Notes: generated by a model from the sequence alone, not told the origin. 64,000 nt of DNA from Pseudovibrio exalbescens DSM 16456 (GCF_000422785.1 NZ_AUGS01000002.1:62001-126000), one strand, 5' to 3'. Counted from the stretch's first letter, positions 10,556-19,670 are shown. Translations and numbers: made by a program.

Positions 10556-12553
10556 ATGCCAGAGAACCGCTTAAAAAACGCTTCAAGCCCCTACCTTCTT
10601 CAACATAAAAATAACCCAGTGCACTGGTGGGAATGGGGTCCTGAGGCAATGGCAAAAGCCAAGCGGACGGGCAAGCCCATTCTACTTTCTGTCGGCTACT
10701 CTGCCTGTCATTGGTGCCATGTCATGGCCCATGAAAGCTTTGAGGACGACGAGACCGCAGAGCTGATGAACGATCTTTATATCAACATCAAGGTTGATCG
10801 GGAAGAACGCCCCGACGTTGATCTGGTTTACATGCGCGCCCTTCATGCCTTGGGCGAACAAGGCGGCTGGCCTTTGACCATGTTCCTCACATCAGAGGCA
10901 GAACCCGTTTGGGGCGGCACCTACTTTCCAAAGGAAGCGCGCTACGGACGCCCCTCGTTCAAGCAAGTATTGAACGCCGTGGCCAACACTTTCGCCAATG
11001 ATCAGGACACCGTAGAGACCAATCGGCAATCCCTTTTGATGGTGCTGAACGAGCGCCCCAAGCAACCCTCCGCGGTTGATCAGGGGCTAGTGAGCGCAGC
11101 CGGAGAGCGTCTTTCCTCAATGATAGACCGCGAGCTTGGCGGCATGCGTGGGGCGCCGAAGTTCCCTCAAGCCTCTGTCATGGAGCTCATTCTGAGAACC
11201 GGCTATCGCGAGCACAACAAAGACCTCATTGATCTTCATGCCGAAAGCCTGCGCATGATGAGCCAGGGCGGCATCTACGACCATGTGGGCGGCGGCCTTG
11301 CCCGCTATTCGGTCGATGAGAACTGGCTCGTCCCCCACTTTGAAAAGATGCTCTACGACAACGCCCAGTACATTGATCATCTTTGCTGGGCCTATTGCCA
11401 CACACAGGATCCGCTCTTCATTCGCCGCCTTTCTGAAACGGTCGACTGGATCGAGCGTGAGATGGTGCTGCCGGAAGGCGGTGTCTCAGCTGCGCTTGAT
11501 GCAGACAGCGAAGGGGTTGAGGGCAAGTTCTATGTCTGGACCGATGAGGAACTCTCCAACCTTCTCCCAGAGAACAGCATCGAGCTGTTCCGCGCTGTCT
11601 ATGATGTTCAGCCACAAGGCAACTGGGAAGGCACGACCATTTTGAACCGATCACGCCCCCTGCCCCGCCCGTTGACGGAGGAAGAGGAAGGTCAGCTCTC
11701 AGCCTGTCTTGCTCTGCTGCTAGAGGAGCGTGCAAAACGGATCCGTCCCCATAGAGATGACAAGGTGCTTCTCGACTGGAATGCCATGCTGATCTCAGCC
11801 CTAGCACATGGTTACCAAATTGTTTCACGTGAATCGTTGAAGAGCCAATTGAGGACTTTAGCTCACAGAATTTTCGAGTTTATCGAAACGCACATGAGAG
11901 AGACTGATGGCTCCATGATCCACTCCATTCGCGAAGGAGTGAAGGGCCCAGCCGCCTTTGCGGGAGACTATGCCCACCTCGCCCGTGCAGCCCTTGCTCT
12001 GGCTCGGATAGAGGATGACCCGGAAAAGAAAAGCGCCCTGATTGGCAAAGCAAAGGCACTTCTCGATCAATTGGATGCACGCTATGCCCACCCTCAAGGC
12101 GGCTACTATATGACCTCAGAGAGCTCTGATGATCTTCTCGTGCGGCCCTATCATGCGATGGATGAAGCCATCCCGAACTATAACGCGGTCGCCGCTAACG
12201 CGCTGGTCGAATACTGGATGCTGACTGATGATGCGGCCTATCGCGAGCGCGCAGACAAGCTGATCGCCAGCTTCACCGGGGAGATCAGAGCCAACATCTT
12301 CGGAACCGCCGCCCTGCTCAATGCCCTCGACACCCGCACACGGTTCAAAAAGGCAGAGATCACCCTCTCTCCTGATAGAGAGACTAACCAAGTTTCCGCT
12401 GCTTGGAAAAGTGGTGATCCCGCGTGGTTCGCCACTGTCACGACGAAAGCCGATGCAGCTGCATCAGAGGTTTTGATTTGTTCTGAAAACGGTTGCAGTG
12501 TCCCTCTTTTCACAGCTGAGGCCATTGAAGAAGAGATGCAGCGCATCTCCTGA
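10556..12553 (+). CDS. thioredoxin-domain protein, DUF255/YyaL (spermatogenesis-associated protein 20) family
   Basis: 665-residue protein of the YyaL family: an N-terminal thioredoxin-like DUF255 domain followed by a long alpha/alpha-barrel region resembling N-acylglucosamine 2-epimerases or six-hairpin glycosidases. The start at 10556 gives [17 protein letters not shown], the usual family beginning; the frame is open upstream but overlaps mnmE. The domain includes NPVHWW and the redox-like CHWC motif (SACHWCHVM) near residue 50, then GGWP and the [11 protein letters not shown] motif. The cellular substrate of the family is not established. A divergent copy of parS lies at codons 423-427. 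It converges with a GNAT gene. Confidence 0.9.
   Translation: MPENRLKNASSPYLLQHKNNPVHWWEWGPEAMAKAKRTGKPILLSVGYSACHWCHVMAHESFEDDETAELMNDLYINIKVDREERPDVDLVYMRALHALGEQGGWPLTMFLTSEAEPVWGGTYFPKEARYGRPSFKQVLNAVANTFANDQDTVETNRQSLLMVLNERPKQPSAVDQGLVSAAGERLSSMIDRELGGMRGAPKFPQASVMELILRTGYREHNKDLIDLHAESLRMMSQGGIYDHVGGGLARYSVDENWLVPHFEKMLYDNAQYIDHLCWAYCHTQDPLFIRRLSETVDWIEREMVLPEGGVSAALDADSEGVEGKFYVWTDEELSNLLPENSIELFRAVYDVQPQGNWEGTTILNRSRPLPRPLTEEEEGQLSACLALLLEERAKRIRPHRDDKVLLDWNAMLISALAHGYQIVSRESLKSQLRTLAHRIFEFIETHMRETDGSMIHSIREGVKGPAAFAGDYAHLARAALALARIEDDPEKKSALIGKAKALLDQLDARYAHPQGGYYMTSESSDDLLVRPYHAMDEAIPNYNAVAANALVEYWMLTDDAAYRERADKLIASFTGEIRANIFGTAALLNALDTRTRFKKAEITLSPDRETNQVSAAWKSGDPAWFATVTTKADAAASEVLICSENGCSVPLFTAEAIEEEMQRIS
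11821..11836. other. parS-like site 4 (inside the yyaL-like gene)
   Basis: TGTTTCACGTGAATCG matches the parS consensus at 14 of 16 bases. Eleven of the first twelve and the whole CACGTG core are preserved, with changes only in the right arm. The coding reading is Val-Ser-Arg-Glu-Ser, the same as in mnmE. Confidence 0.7.
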
Positions 12554-12615
12554 ATGGTCCCGAAAAACAAAGAGCAGAGGCATAAAAAGCCCCTGCTCCC
12601 CTCTCCACATTTTGA

Positions 12616-12631
12616 GGATTCACGTGAAACA
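12616..12631. other. parS-like site 5 (intergenic)
   Basis: GGATTCACGTGAAACA matches the consensus at 14 of 16 bases with an intact right arm and core. It lies in the 93-base convergent gap between the yyaL-like gene and the GNAT gene. Confidence 0.72.
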
Positions 12632-12646
12632 AGATTTCCTGAGAAA

Positions 12647-13222
12647 TCAATCTTCCCGCCAAACCTCGGCCGCAAGCCGATAAAGAACGTGAGGGTTCAG
12701 GCGATGATCTCGATCCAAACTGGTGATGAGGAAATCATCGGATGGATTACGGGACATGCCGAGTTTCTCCATCACGCGACGAGACTTCATGTTGTTGTGA
12801 GCCGTGTAGGCAATCACTTCTTCCAGTTTCAGCTCATGGAAGGCAAACTCGAGCCAAGCCTTAGCAGCTTCCAGAGTGATGCCCTTGCCCCAATGGGCCT
12901 TGTGTAGCCGCCACCCGATTTCAACGGTAGGCCACACGGGCAAGCCCAAATCACCACGTGGAACACTCAGACCGCAAAAGCCAAGAAACGCGCCTGTGTT
13001 TTTTTCTTCTATCACCGGGAAGCATTGCCCAACCTCTTCCTGCCGCGCGAAGATACGCGCAAAAACTGAATCAGCTTCTTCTTGCATTTGCGCATTTGGA
13101 AAGTACGCCATCACGTCTTCATCGCTACTCAAGGTGAAGTAGTGTTCTCGGTCTTCCTGCTTCCACGGCCTCAGGATCAAACGCTCTGTCTCAATGACAG
13201 GGCTTTTCAATTGAATGGGCAT
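12647..13222 (-). CDS. GNAT-family N-acetyltransferase (RimJ/RimL type)
   Basis: Acetyl-CoA-dependent acetyltransferase related to RimJ/RimL; the acceptor is unknown. The ATG at 13222 lies just after a strong GGGGAGGAGG ribosome-binding site, giving 191 residues starting MPIQLKSP. The family opening ETERLILRPW is present, and the acetyl-CoA-binding stretch reads IGWRLHKAHWGKGI, followed by the AHNNMKSRRVMEKLGM motif that closes this subfamily. The rho terminator at 13254-13284 lies upstream, so the gene needs its own promoter. It may be a strain-variable gene placed between rho and the tRNA-modification genes. Confidence 0.85.
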   Translation of the reverse strand: MPIQLKSPVIETERLILRPWKQEDREHYFTLSSDEDVMAYFPNAQMQEEADSVFARIFARQEEVGQCFPVIEEKNTGAFLGFCGLSVPRGDLGLPVWPTVEIGWRLHKAHWGKGITLEAAKAWLEFAFHELKLEEVIAYTAHNNMKSRRVMEKLGMSRNPSDDFLITSLDRDHRLNPHVLYRLAAEVWRED

Positions 13223-13253
13223 TGCCCCCTCCTCCCCTAACTGGTGCACCAAC

Positions 13254-13284
13254 AAAAAAGCCGGCCTCATTTTCTGAGGCCGGC
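13254..13284 (-). terminator. rho-independent terminator of rho
   Basis: Perfect 10-bp GC-rich stem (13260-13269 with 13275-13284, GCCGGCCTCA) and a 5-base loop. On the minus strand it is followed by six T residues (complement of 13254-13259). It lies 28 bases past the rho stop codon. A degenerate parS site begins two bases beyond the stem. Confidence 0.92.
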
Positions 13285-13285
13285 C

Positions 13286-13301
13286 TGTTTCACGTGATCG
13301 C
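13286..13301. other. parS-like half site 6
   Basis: TGTTTCACGTGATCGC has a perfect left arm and CACGTG core (first twelve bases match) but a lost right arm, 12 of 16 overall. It lies between the rho stop and its terminator. It may be a decayed or low-affinity ParB site. Confidence 0.4.
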
Positions 13302-13311
13302 AGTATAAAGC

Positions 13312-14577
13312 CTACGTGTTCATTGAATCGAAGAACTCTTCGTTGGACTTGGTCTGCCGCAGCTTGTCCATCAGGAACTCCGCTGCATCCACTGTACCCA
13401 TTGGGTTGAGGATGCGGCGCAGAACAAAGGTCTTCTTGAGCTTGTCCGCTGGAACCAACAGCTCTTCCTTACGAGTACCAGAACGCTGAATATCAACGGC
13501 TGGGAATACACGCTTGTCGGAGATCTTGCGATCCAGGATGATTTCGGAGTTACCTGTGCCCTTGAACTCTTCGAAGATCACTTCATCCATGCGGCTGCCG
13601 GTATCAATAAGAGCCGTTGCGATGATGGTGAGCGAGCCACCCTCTTCAATGTTACGGGCAGCACCGAAGAAGCGCTTTGGACGCTGCAGAGCGTTTGCAT
13701 CCACACCACCCGTCAGAACCTTACCGGAGGACGGAACAACCGTGTTGTAAGCACGGCCCAAGCGTGTGATGGAATCCAGCAGGATCACAACATCGCGGCC
13801 GTGTTCAACGAGTCGCTTGGCCTTTTCAATCACCATCTCAGCCACCTGAACGTGGCGCGCGGCAGGTTCGTCAAACGTGGAAGAAACCACTTCCCCGTTC
13901 ACCGTACGCTGCATGTCGGTTACTTCTTCAGGACGTTCGTCAATCAGAAGCACGATCAAATAGCATTCGGGATGATTGGTGGTGATGGACTGGGCAATGT
14001 TTTGAAGAAAGACGGTCTTACCAGTTCGTGGCGGTGCCGTAATCAGAGCACGTTGGCCTTTACCCAGAGGGGCAACCAGGTCGATGACCCGCGCAGACAA
14101 GTCTTTCTTGGTCGGGTTTTCAATCTCAAGATTGAAACGATGATCCGGATAAAGCGGTGTCAGATTGTCAAAGTGGACTTTATGGCGTGCTTTATCGGGT
14201 TCTTCAAAATTGATTTTGTTAACTTTTAACAGAGCGAAATAACGTTCGCCCTCTTTTGGACTGCGGATCTGTCCTTCAACCGTATCGCCCGTCCGCAGGG
14301 AAAACCGGCGGATTTGGGAAGGCGAGACATAAATGTCGTCGGGTCCAGGCAGATAGTTTGCATCCGGTGAACGAAGAAAACCAAAACCGTCCTGTAAAAC
14401 CTCCACAACGCCTTCACCAACAATTTCGATATCTTGTTCGGCCAGACGTTTAAGGATCGCAAACATGAGTTCCTGTTTGCGAAGGGCGTTCGCGTTTTCG
14501 ACCTCGTGCTCTTCAGCAAAAGCGAGGAGTTCGGTCGGTGTTTTCTCTTTAAGATCTTTGAGTTTCATTTCCCGCAT
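13312..14577 (-). CDS. rho: transcription termination factor Rho
   Basis: Hexameric RNA-dependent ATPase/helicase that ends transcription of untranslated RNA. The 421-residue protein starting [14 protein letters not shown] shows the N-terminal Rho helix bundle, the cold-shock-like RNA-binding domain ([30 protein letters not shown]), and the RecA-type core with Walker A APPRTGKT and Walker [17 protein letters not shown]. Length is normal for Alphaproteobacteria. It is followed by a strong intrinsic terminator and preceded by a 254-base gap separating it from hemJ, which probably contains its promoter and leader. Confidence 0.98.
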   Translation of the reverse strand: MREMKLKDLKEKTPTELLAFAEEHEVENANALRKQELMFAILKRLAEQDIEIVGEGVVEVLQDGFGFLRSPDANYLPGPDDIYVSPSQIRRFSLRTGDTVEGQIRSPKEGERYFALLKVNKINFEEPDKARHKVHFDNLTPLYPDHRFNLEIENPTKKDLSARVIDLVAPLGKGQRALITAPPRTGKTVFLQNIAQSITTNHPECYLIVLLIDERPEEVTDMQRTVNGEVVSSTFDEPAARHVQVAEMVIEKAKRLVEHGRDVVILLDSITRLGRAYNTVVPSSGKVLTGGVDANALQRPKRFFGAARNIEEGGSLTIIATALIDTGSRMDEVIFEEFKGTGNSEIILDRKISDKRVFPAVDIQRSGTRKEELLVPADKLKKTFVLRRILNPMGTVDAAEFLMDKLRQTKSNEEFFDSMNT

Positions 14578-14831
14578 CAACTGGGATCGTTTTCTCTAAT
14601 GGTTCTGTGCTTGATCAGAATTCTCAAGAACGAATGAACACTTTAATGGGTGGGGAATACACAGGTTGGCGCACCCGCTTCTTGCGAGCAGGTCCCTCTT
14701 CAGAGGATTAGGTACCAAACTGCACTAAATGAGGTTGGGCAGAACATAGCCGCAAATTGGCCTTACGACAAGGCCCAAAAATCACGAATATCTCAGAAAT
14801 ATCTGGGATAACTAGTTACAGTGAAACAACT
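14578..14831. promoter_or_regulatory. rho upstream region
   Basis: 254-base gap between the rho start and the hemJ stop. It should contain the rho promoter and leader. Rho is autoregulated through its leader in other bacteria, but no specific element was recognised here. A GTGAAACA half-palindrome at about 14820 is not a parS site. Confidence 0.45.
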
Positions 14832-15260
14832 CTAAGGTTTAAATATTACCAGAATTACGATGAAGATCATGAGAACTGTCGGTACCTCATTGATAATTCT
14901 GTAATAACGCTCTGTATTCTTGTTTTCATCCTTCGCAAACTGCCGGACATGAAAACTCAATCTCATGTGAAATGCGGTCATCAAAACCACCAGACACAAC
15001 TTCAAAAGAAACCAAAGATCCCAATAGGCACCGAGCAAATACACCGTTATCAGCCCGAAAAGCCATGAGGCATGCATGGCAGGTCCCATGATGGCTTTCA
15101 GAAGGCGCCGCTCCATGATCTTGAACGTTTCGCTCTTGTCTGAGCCAGTTTCAGCACCTGTGTGATAGACAAATAACCGCGGCAGATAAAACAGCCCGGC
15201 CATCCAAGAGATGACCGAGATGATATGCAGCGTTTTCATCCAGAGATATAAATCCGCCAT
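14832..15260 (-). CDS. hemJ: protoporphyrinogen IX oxidase HemJ
   Basis: Membrane enzyme that oxidises protoporphyrinogen IX to protoporphyrin IX in haem synthesis; HemJ replaces HemG/HemY in most Alphaproteobacteria. The 142-residue protein starts MADLYLWMKTLHIISV and has about four hydrophobic segments. The family features are an early conserved His (residue 12 in KTLHII) and GLFYLPRLFVYH in the first helix pair. A GGGTGGGGG stretch precedes the chosen ATG. It follows hemE by 28 bases on the same strand, pairing two haem-pathway genes. Confidence 0.93.
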   Translation of the reverse strand: MADLYLWMKTLHIISVISWMAGLFYLPRLFVYHTGAETGSDKSETFKIMERRLLKAIMGPAMHASWLFGLITVYLLGAYWDLWFLLKLCLVVLMTAFHMRLSFHVRQFAKDENKNTERYYRIINEVPTVLMIFIVILVIFKP

Positions 15261-15288
15261 ACGGGCCCCCACCCTCTCTCAAAAACTA

Positions 15289-16320
15289 TCAAATACGGCC
15301 TTGAACTCGCTTCACCATGTGAGCGACGTGATCCGGGTTGGTTTGCGGCACTACGCCATGACCCAGATTGAAAATGTGTGGCCCGGTTTTAAAGAGGTCG
15401 AGAACATGGTCAATGCCTTCATCCAATGCCGTTCCACCTGCAACGAGACGCATCGGATCCAGATTGCCTTGAACAGGCAACTTCTTTTGCAAAGACTGTG
15501 CAACATCGGCCGGGACGCTCCAATCAAGCCCAACTGCATCAACACCAGTTTCATCCACGAAACGATGCAAGCGAGCTGCGGATGCCTTGGGGAAACCGAT
15601 GATTTTTGCGGAGGGGCGCGCAGCCTTGACTTTGGCTACCAAGGCCTTGGTCGGCGCTATTGACCAGCGTTCAAAACCCAAGTCATCCAATACCCCCGCC
15701 CATGTGTCGAAAACCTGCAATGCATCGGCACCAGCATCGATCTGAGCAATGAGATAGGTCGCAGACGCCTCGATCAGGTGGTCGATGAAAGCCTGTAGCA
15801 GCTCTGGATCCGTGTAAGAGCCGATGCGAGCAGCTGTTTGATCCGGGGTGGTGTGACCGGCGACAGAATAGCATGCAACGGTCCAGGGAGCGCCACAGAA
15901 GCCCAGAAGGGTTGTTTCCGTAGGCAGCTCAACACGCAGCCGTGAAACGGTCTCTATGACCGGCTCAAGGTGCTTCATTGTTCGATCCTGATCCAGCTTG
16001 CCGATCAATTCACGGGAAAGCGGTTCAAGAACCGGACCACGTCCTTCTTCAAAGCGAACTGGATAGCCTAAGCCATCCGGCACAACGAAGATGTCGGAAA
16101 ACAGAATGGCTGCATCAAAGCCAAAGCGGCGGATCGGTTGAAGTGTGACCTCTGTGGCGAGATCCGGATTGTAGCAAAAATCAAGGAAATTTGGAGCTTT
16201 GGCCCGCTCTGCTTTGTATTCGGGAAGATATCTTCCGGCCTGTCTCATCATCCAGACGGGCGGTTGCGCGAATTTTTCGCCGTTTAGAACGCGCATTAGC
16301 TTTCGGTCGTGAGAGTTCAT
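15289..16320 (-). CDS. hemE: uroporphyrinogen decarboxylase
   Basis: Decarboxylates uroporphyrinogen III to coproporphyrinogen III in haem synthesis. The start at 16320 gives 343 residues beginning MNSHDRKLMRVLNGE; upstream codons are open but not conserved. Signature motifs: PPVWMMRQAGRYLPEY (N-terminal family signature), the DAAILFSDIFVVPDGLG segment with the catalytic Asp, and GFCGAPWT. Forms a short operon with hemJ. Its 5' side faces the presumed replication origin, the classical origin neighbour in Caulobacter and Sinorhizobium. Confidence 0.97.
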   Translation of the reverse strand: MNSHDRKLMRVLNGEKFAQPPVWMMRQAGRYLPEYKAERAKAPNFLDFCYNPDLATEVTLQPIRRFGFDAAILFSDIFVVPDGLGYPVRFEEGRGPVLEPLSRELIGKLDQDRTMKHLEPVIETVSRLRVELPTETTLLGFCGAPWTVACYSVAGHTTPDQTAARIGSYTDPELLQAFIDHLIEASATYLIAQIDAGADALQVFDTWAGVLDDLGFERWSIAPTKALVAKVKAARPSAKIIGFPKASAARLHRFVDETGVDAVGLDWSVPADVAQSLQKKLPVQGNLDPMRLVAGGTALDEGIDHVLDLFKTGPHIFNLGHGVVPQTNPDHVAHMVKRVQGRI

Positions 16321-16390
16321 GGCCTGCCCTTTTATCCCTGATCTGACTCTAACAATCCTCATTTATGAGGATGCTGTTTTTTCTATTAGG

Positions 16391-16430
16391 GAGTGAATTA
16401 CAAGGATCAAATGGCATCCACAATTCACTC
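16391..16430. repeat. inverted repeat inside putative oriC
   Basis: GAGTGAATT at 16391-16399 and its exact reverse complement at 16422-16430, separated by 22 bases that contain the best DnaA-box-like sequence of the region. It could be a protein-binding site or cruciform. The function is not known. Confidence 0.6.
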
Positions 16431-16456
16431 AGTGTTTGACAATCGCAGCATAAACT

Positions 16457-16473
16457 CACGGGCAGATCCCGTG
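16457..16473. repeat. small hairpin inside putative oriC
   Basis: CACGGG at 16457-16462 pairs with CCCGTG at 16468-16473 over a 5-base loop, followed by an A-run on the plus strand. It is short and may be part of the hemE leader or of the origin. Confidence 0.35.
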
Positions 16474-16748
16474 GAAAAAACTGTCATGGAGTCAATAAAG
16501 GCAAAAATCACTCAGATTCAATAGGTTGCCTGATTGCTCCATCTGAATAACTCGGGAATTATTTTTTTCGTATCCTGTGAAAACGTTTATAGGCTTTTGT
16601 GCAATCCAAAAGTGCACGACCATTTCGCAAAAGGTTTGCAGCGAATTTTCATCTGTTGATCGAAATCGCTTTGCGGGTATGACTTTTATGCCGACTCAGC
16701 AAATGGCCGAGTTATCCTTGAGTCAGCCACGGCCATGGGGATTATAAT

Positions 16749-17594
16749 ATGGGAAACCAGTCTAACGTGTTCCATTTACACATGATTTCGGATTCAACAG
16801 GTGAAACTTTGATGACTGTTGTCCGCGCCGTTACCGCCCAATTCGAAAATATCCATCCAATCGAACATGTTTATCCGCTCATTCGGCAGGAGCGACAGCT
16901 TGATCGGGTCATATCGGAGATTGAGGCTGCGCCCGGCATCGTGCTTTACACACTGGTAGAGCCTGAATTCGCCCAGCACCTTGAACGGGCTTGCCAGCGA
17001 ATAGGAACGCCGTGTGTCAATGTCATGCAACCGGTCCATAATGTCTTCAGTTCGTTTCTGAATGTGGATATGGCTCCGCGGGTGGGCGGGCAGCATGCGT
17101 TGGATGATGAGTATTTTGAGCGCATGGAAGCGCTGAATTACACCATGCTGCACGATGATGGTCAGATTACCGAGGATCTCGAGTTGGCGGACGTTGTGTT
17201 GGTGGGAGTGAGCCGCACATCCAAAACACCGACCTGCATCTATTTGGCAAATCGGGGTATCAAGGCTGCCAATATTCCTCTCGTTCCCGAAATAAAGCCG
17301 CCCCGACAGCTCATGAAGCTTAAAAAACCGTTGGTTGTCGGGCTGACTGCAAGTGCTGAACGCATTCGTGATATTCGCCAAAATCGTGTGTTGTCCACAA
17401 TTCCTTCAACGGATAGTGACAGCTATATCGACAGGAAGCTCATATCCCAGGAAATCCTTCGTGCTCGCAAACTATGCAAAGAGCAAGGCTGGCCCCTTAT
17501 CGATGTAACGCGACGCTCCATTGAAGAAACAGCAGCCGAGATCATGGCGTATCTACGCGCACACAAGGCCGATCATCGACATACCCCTCAGTGA
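16749..17594 (+). CDS. ppsR: pyruvate,phosphate dikinase / PEP synthase regulatory protein (DUF299)
   Basis: Bifunctional serine/threonine kinase and pyrophosphorylase that switches pyruvate,phosphate dikinase or PEP synthase off and on by ADP-dependent phosphorylation. The 281-residue length is typical. The protein begins with FHLHMISDSTGET, the conserved family opening, and has the P-loop-like motif GVSRTSKTP at residues 153-161. The ATG is preceded by GGGGA. This is the gene on the other side of the origin from hemE in Caulobacter and Sinorhizobium, often annotated only as a hypothetical protein. Maf, aroE, coaE and dnaQ follow. Confidence 0.95.
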   Translation: MGNQSNVFHLHMISDSTGETLMTVVRAVTAQFENIHPIEHVYPLIRQERQLDRVISEIEAAPGIVLYTLVEPEFAQHLERACQRIGTPCVNVMQPVHNVFSSFLNVDMAPRVGGQHALDDEYFERMEALNYTMLHDDGQITEDLELADVVLVGVSRTSKTPTCIYLANRGIKAANIPLVPEIKPPRQLMKLKKPLVVGLTASAERIRDIRQNRVLSTIPSTDSDSYIDRKLISQEILRARKLCKEQGWPLIDVTRRSIEETAAEIMAYLRAHKADHRHTPQ

Positions 17595-17644
17595 GGACTA
17601 TCTATTTGTCCTCCAATTCCTATTGGCCAACAGTCAGGTGAATT

Positions 17645-18241
17645 ATGAAAGAACTGATCCTTGCCAGCGGAAGCGCGGTTCGTGCCTCACTTTTAAAGAA
17701 CGCCGGTCTTTCGTTTGAAGTTGACCCGGCAAAAGTGGATGAACGTGCCCTTGAAGAACCCATGTTACAAGGTGGCGCGTCTCCAAGCGAAATCGCCCAA
17801 GAGCTGGCTCGTGCAAAAGCTCTGGATGTTTCCGCACATCGCCCAGGGAAACTTGTCATAGGTGCCGATCAGGTTCTCGACTTTGAAGGACAGCGGCTTA
17901 CAAAACCAGAGAACCTCGAAGCCGCTCGTCGTCAGCTTGTCGCGTTCTCCGGCAAGGTACACAGTCTTCATTCGGCGGTTTGTGTCGCACATGACGGACA
18001 AGTTGTTTGGGAAACAATCTCGACTGCGGAACTAAGTGTGCGCGAACTCTCCAGCGCGTTTCTAGATGAGTACATCGATCGCGCTGGTGAGAAAATCCTT
18101 TCCAGTGTCGGCGCGTACCAATTGGAGTCGTTGGGAGTGCAATTGTTTGAGCGAATTGAAGGTGATTACTTCACAGTGTTGGGCCTTCCCCTTTTACCTC
18201 TACTTGATTTCCTGCGCTCAGAAGGAGCTGTTTTGAAATGA
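17645..18241 (+). CDS. maf: Maf-family nucleotide pyrophosphatase
   Basis: House-cleaning pyrophosphatase that hydrolyses non-canonical or selected canonical nucleoside triphosphates. The 198-residue protein opens KELILASGSAVRASLL, the Maf S-x-S-x-x-R signature, and carries the GADQVLDFEG segment with a metal/base-binding Asp. Preceded by an AGGTG ribosome-binding site, 50 bases after ppsR. The stop overlaps the aroE ATG by four bases, showing translational coupling. Which nucleotide it prefers cannot be read from sequence alone. Confidence 0.94.
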   Translation: MKELILASGSAVRASLLKNAGLSFEVDPAKVDERALEEPMLQGGASPSEIAQELARAKALDVSAHRPGKLVIGADQVLDFEGQRLTKPENLEAARRQLVAFSGKVHSLHSAVCVAHDGQVVWETISTAELSVRELSSAFLDEYIDRAGEKILSSVGAYQLESLGVQLFERIEGDYFTVLGLPLLPLLDFLRSEGAVLK

Positions 18242-19068
18242 GGAAAGCTGCGGTCACCGGCCATCCCGTCAAGCATTCGCGCTCGCCGCTTATTCATGGC
18301 TACTGGCTTAAAACCTATGGGATTGAGGGGAAGTATGGCTTGGTTGATGTGCCTCCGCACGAAGCTCTTACCTTTTTCAAGAGTTTGCCAGAACATCAGC
18401 TTGTGGGGTGCAATGTGACGATCCCAAACAAGGAGATCGCACTTGAAGCGGCGGATATCGTTGATGATGCGGCCCGTGAAATCGGTGCAGTCAACACGCT
18501 CTGGATTGATGAAACTGGCAAATTGCAGGGGTCCAACACGGACGCCGTGGGTTTTTTGGGAAATTTGGATCAAGCAGCGCCAGGATGGGACACCCGTAAG
18601 GCAAAAGCAGTTGTGCTCGGCGCTGGCGGCGCCGCTCGTGCCATCCTGTGGGCATTAAAACAGCGGAATTATCAAGAGATTGTACTGATTAACCGAACAT
18701 TGGAAAAAGCTGAGGCCTTGCAACATCATTTTGGTAAGCCGATTAGGACAAGTGTGTGGGAAACTCGTTCAGAAGAATTGGAAAACTGCGACCTTCTTGT
18801 GAATACGACTGCTCTTGGAATGACAGGCCAACGCCCTCTTGACCTTGATCTTGATCGCTTGCCGTCAACAGCGGTTGTAACCGATATCGTGTATACGCCC
18901 TTGATGACCGATTTACTGGCCGCAGCCAAGGCACGGGGTAATCAGGTTGTCGATGGTCTTGGAATGCTGCTCCATCAAGCGGTTCCCGGTTTCGAAAAAT
19001 GGTTTGGTATCCATCCGGTGGTAACACCGGAGCTCCGTTCCTTGATCTTGAAGGATATGGATCAGTAG
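18238..19068 (+). CDS. aroE: shikimate dehydrogenase
   Basis: NADPH-dependent reduction of 3-dehydroshikimate to shikimate in aromatic amino-acid synthesis. The 276-residue protein has the shikimate-binding H-S-x-S-P motif ([10 protein letters not shown]), the catalytic Lys in CNVTIPNKE, the downstream Asp in NTDAVGF, and the glycine-rich nucleotide-binding motif GAGGAARAI. It overlaps maf by four bases and coaE starts one base after its stop. The maf-aroE-coaE-dnaQ order is standard in the group. Confidence 0.97.
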   Translation: MRKAAVTGHPVKHSRSPLIHGYWLKTYGIEGKYGLVDVPPHEALTFFKSLPEHQLVGCNVTIPNKEIALEAADIVDDAAREIGAVNTLWIDETGKLQGSNTDAVGFLGNLDQAAPGWDTRKAKAVVLGAGGAARAILWALKQRNYQEIVLINRTLEKAEALQHHFGKPIRTSVWETRSEELENCDLLVNTTALGMTGQRPLDLDLDRLPSTAVVTDIVYTPLMTDLLAAAKARGNQVVDGLGMLLHQAVPGFEKWFGIHPVVTPELRSLILKDMDQ

Positions 19069-19069
19069 C

Positions 19070-19657
19070 ATGATTGTTTTAGGCCTCACCGGCTCCATCG
19101 GTATGGGTAAATCGACAACAGCAAAAATGTTTGCCGACGAAGGAGCTGCAGTTTATGACGCGGATGCGGCTGTTCATCGCTTGTATGCGGGTCGTGCTGT
19201 TGCACCGGTGGAAACGGCTTTCCCAGGGGTGACGCGGGATGGCCGTATTGATCGTGGTCTATTGGCGGAATACGTTTTGGGTAATCCGCAAGCCATGTCG
19301 AGACTGGAAGCGATCGTTCATCCTCTCGTACATGAAGAAGAACTGGCGTTTTTGAAAAGAGCGCGTGAAGCGCGTCGGCGCGTTGCTGTTCTTGACATTC
19401 CCTTGTTGTTGGAAAAGTGGGTGCCAGGCCGAGTAGATGCAGTGTGTGTTGTGTCTGCGTCACCTGAGATTCAAAGAAAGCGGGTGCTCGATCGGTCGGG
19501 GATGAGCGAGGAAAAGTTTAACTCTATCCTTGCCAAGCAGTTGCCGGATGCAGACAAAAGGCGGAGGGCTCATTTTTTGATTGATACCGGGCGAGGCACG
19601 ACTGTCGCGCAAAGTGCCGTAAGAGCGCTTATGAGAACATTGTCCTTGATGGCGTAA
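19070..19657 (+). CDS. coaE: dephospho-CoA kinase
   Basis: Final step of coenzyme A synthesis, phosphorylating the 3'-hydroxyl of dephospho-CoA. P-loop GSIGMGKST at residues 8-16, then the conserved [10 protein letters not shown] segment and the LDIPLLLE motif. 195 residues, normal length. One base separates it from aroE and 13 bases from dnaQ, so it is read within the maf-aroE-coaE-dnaQ operon. Confidence 0.97.
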   Translation: MIVLGLTGSIGMGKSTTAKMFADEGAAVYDADAAVHRLYAGRAVAPVETAFPGVTRDGRIDRGLLAEYVLGNPQAMSRLEAIVHPLVHEEELAFLKRAREARRRVAVLDIPLLLEKWVPGRVDAVCVVSASPEIQRKRVLDRSGMSEEKFNSILAKQLPDADKRRRAHFLIDTGRGTTVAQSAVRALMRTLSLMA

Positions 19658-19670
19658 CGGAAACAGATAC

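Larger units (their letters stand above)
16321..16748. other. oriC: putative chromosomal replication origin (oriC), hemE-ppsR intergenic region
   Basis: A 428-base gap with no plausible gene, with A+T-rich runs between about 16500 and 16690. The genes on each side diverge: hemE and its leftward neighbours on the minus strand, ppsR and its followers on the plus strand. In Caulobacter crescentus and Sinorhizobium meliloti the origin lies beside hemE in this interval. parAB and most parS sites lie 3-10 kb away. Possible DnaA-box variants are GCATCCACA at 16414-16422 (7 of 9 to TTATCCACA) and TTATCC at about 16712; no perfect box was seen. It also contains a 9-bp inverted repeat and a smaller hairpin, and must hold the hemE and ppsR promoters. 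Confidence 0.72.

Noticed and set aside
12950-12965. CACGTG at 12955-12960 as a further parS site
   Set aside because: Only the core and right arm match (10 of 16); the left arm is lost entirely.
14815-14830. GTGAAACA near 14820 as a parS site
   Set aside because: Half-palindrome with a missing base in the core; not a ParB-type site.
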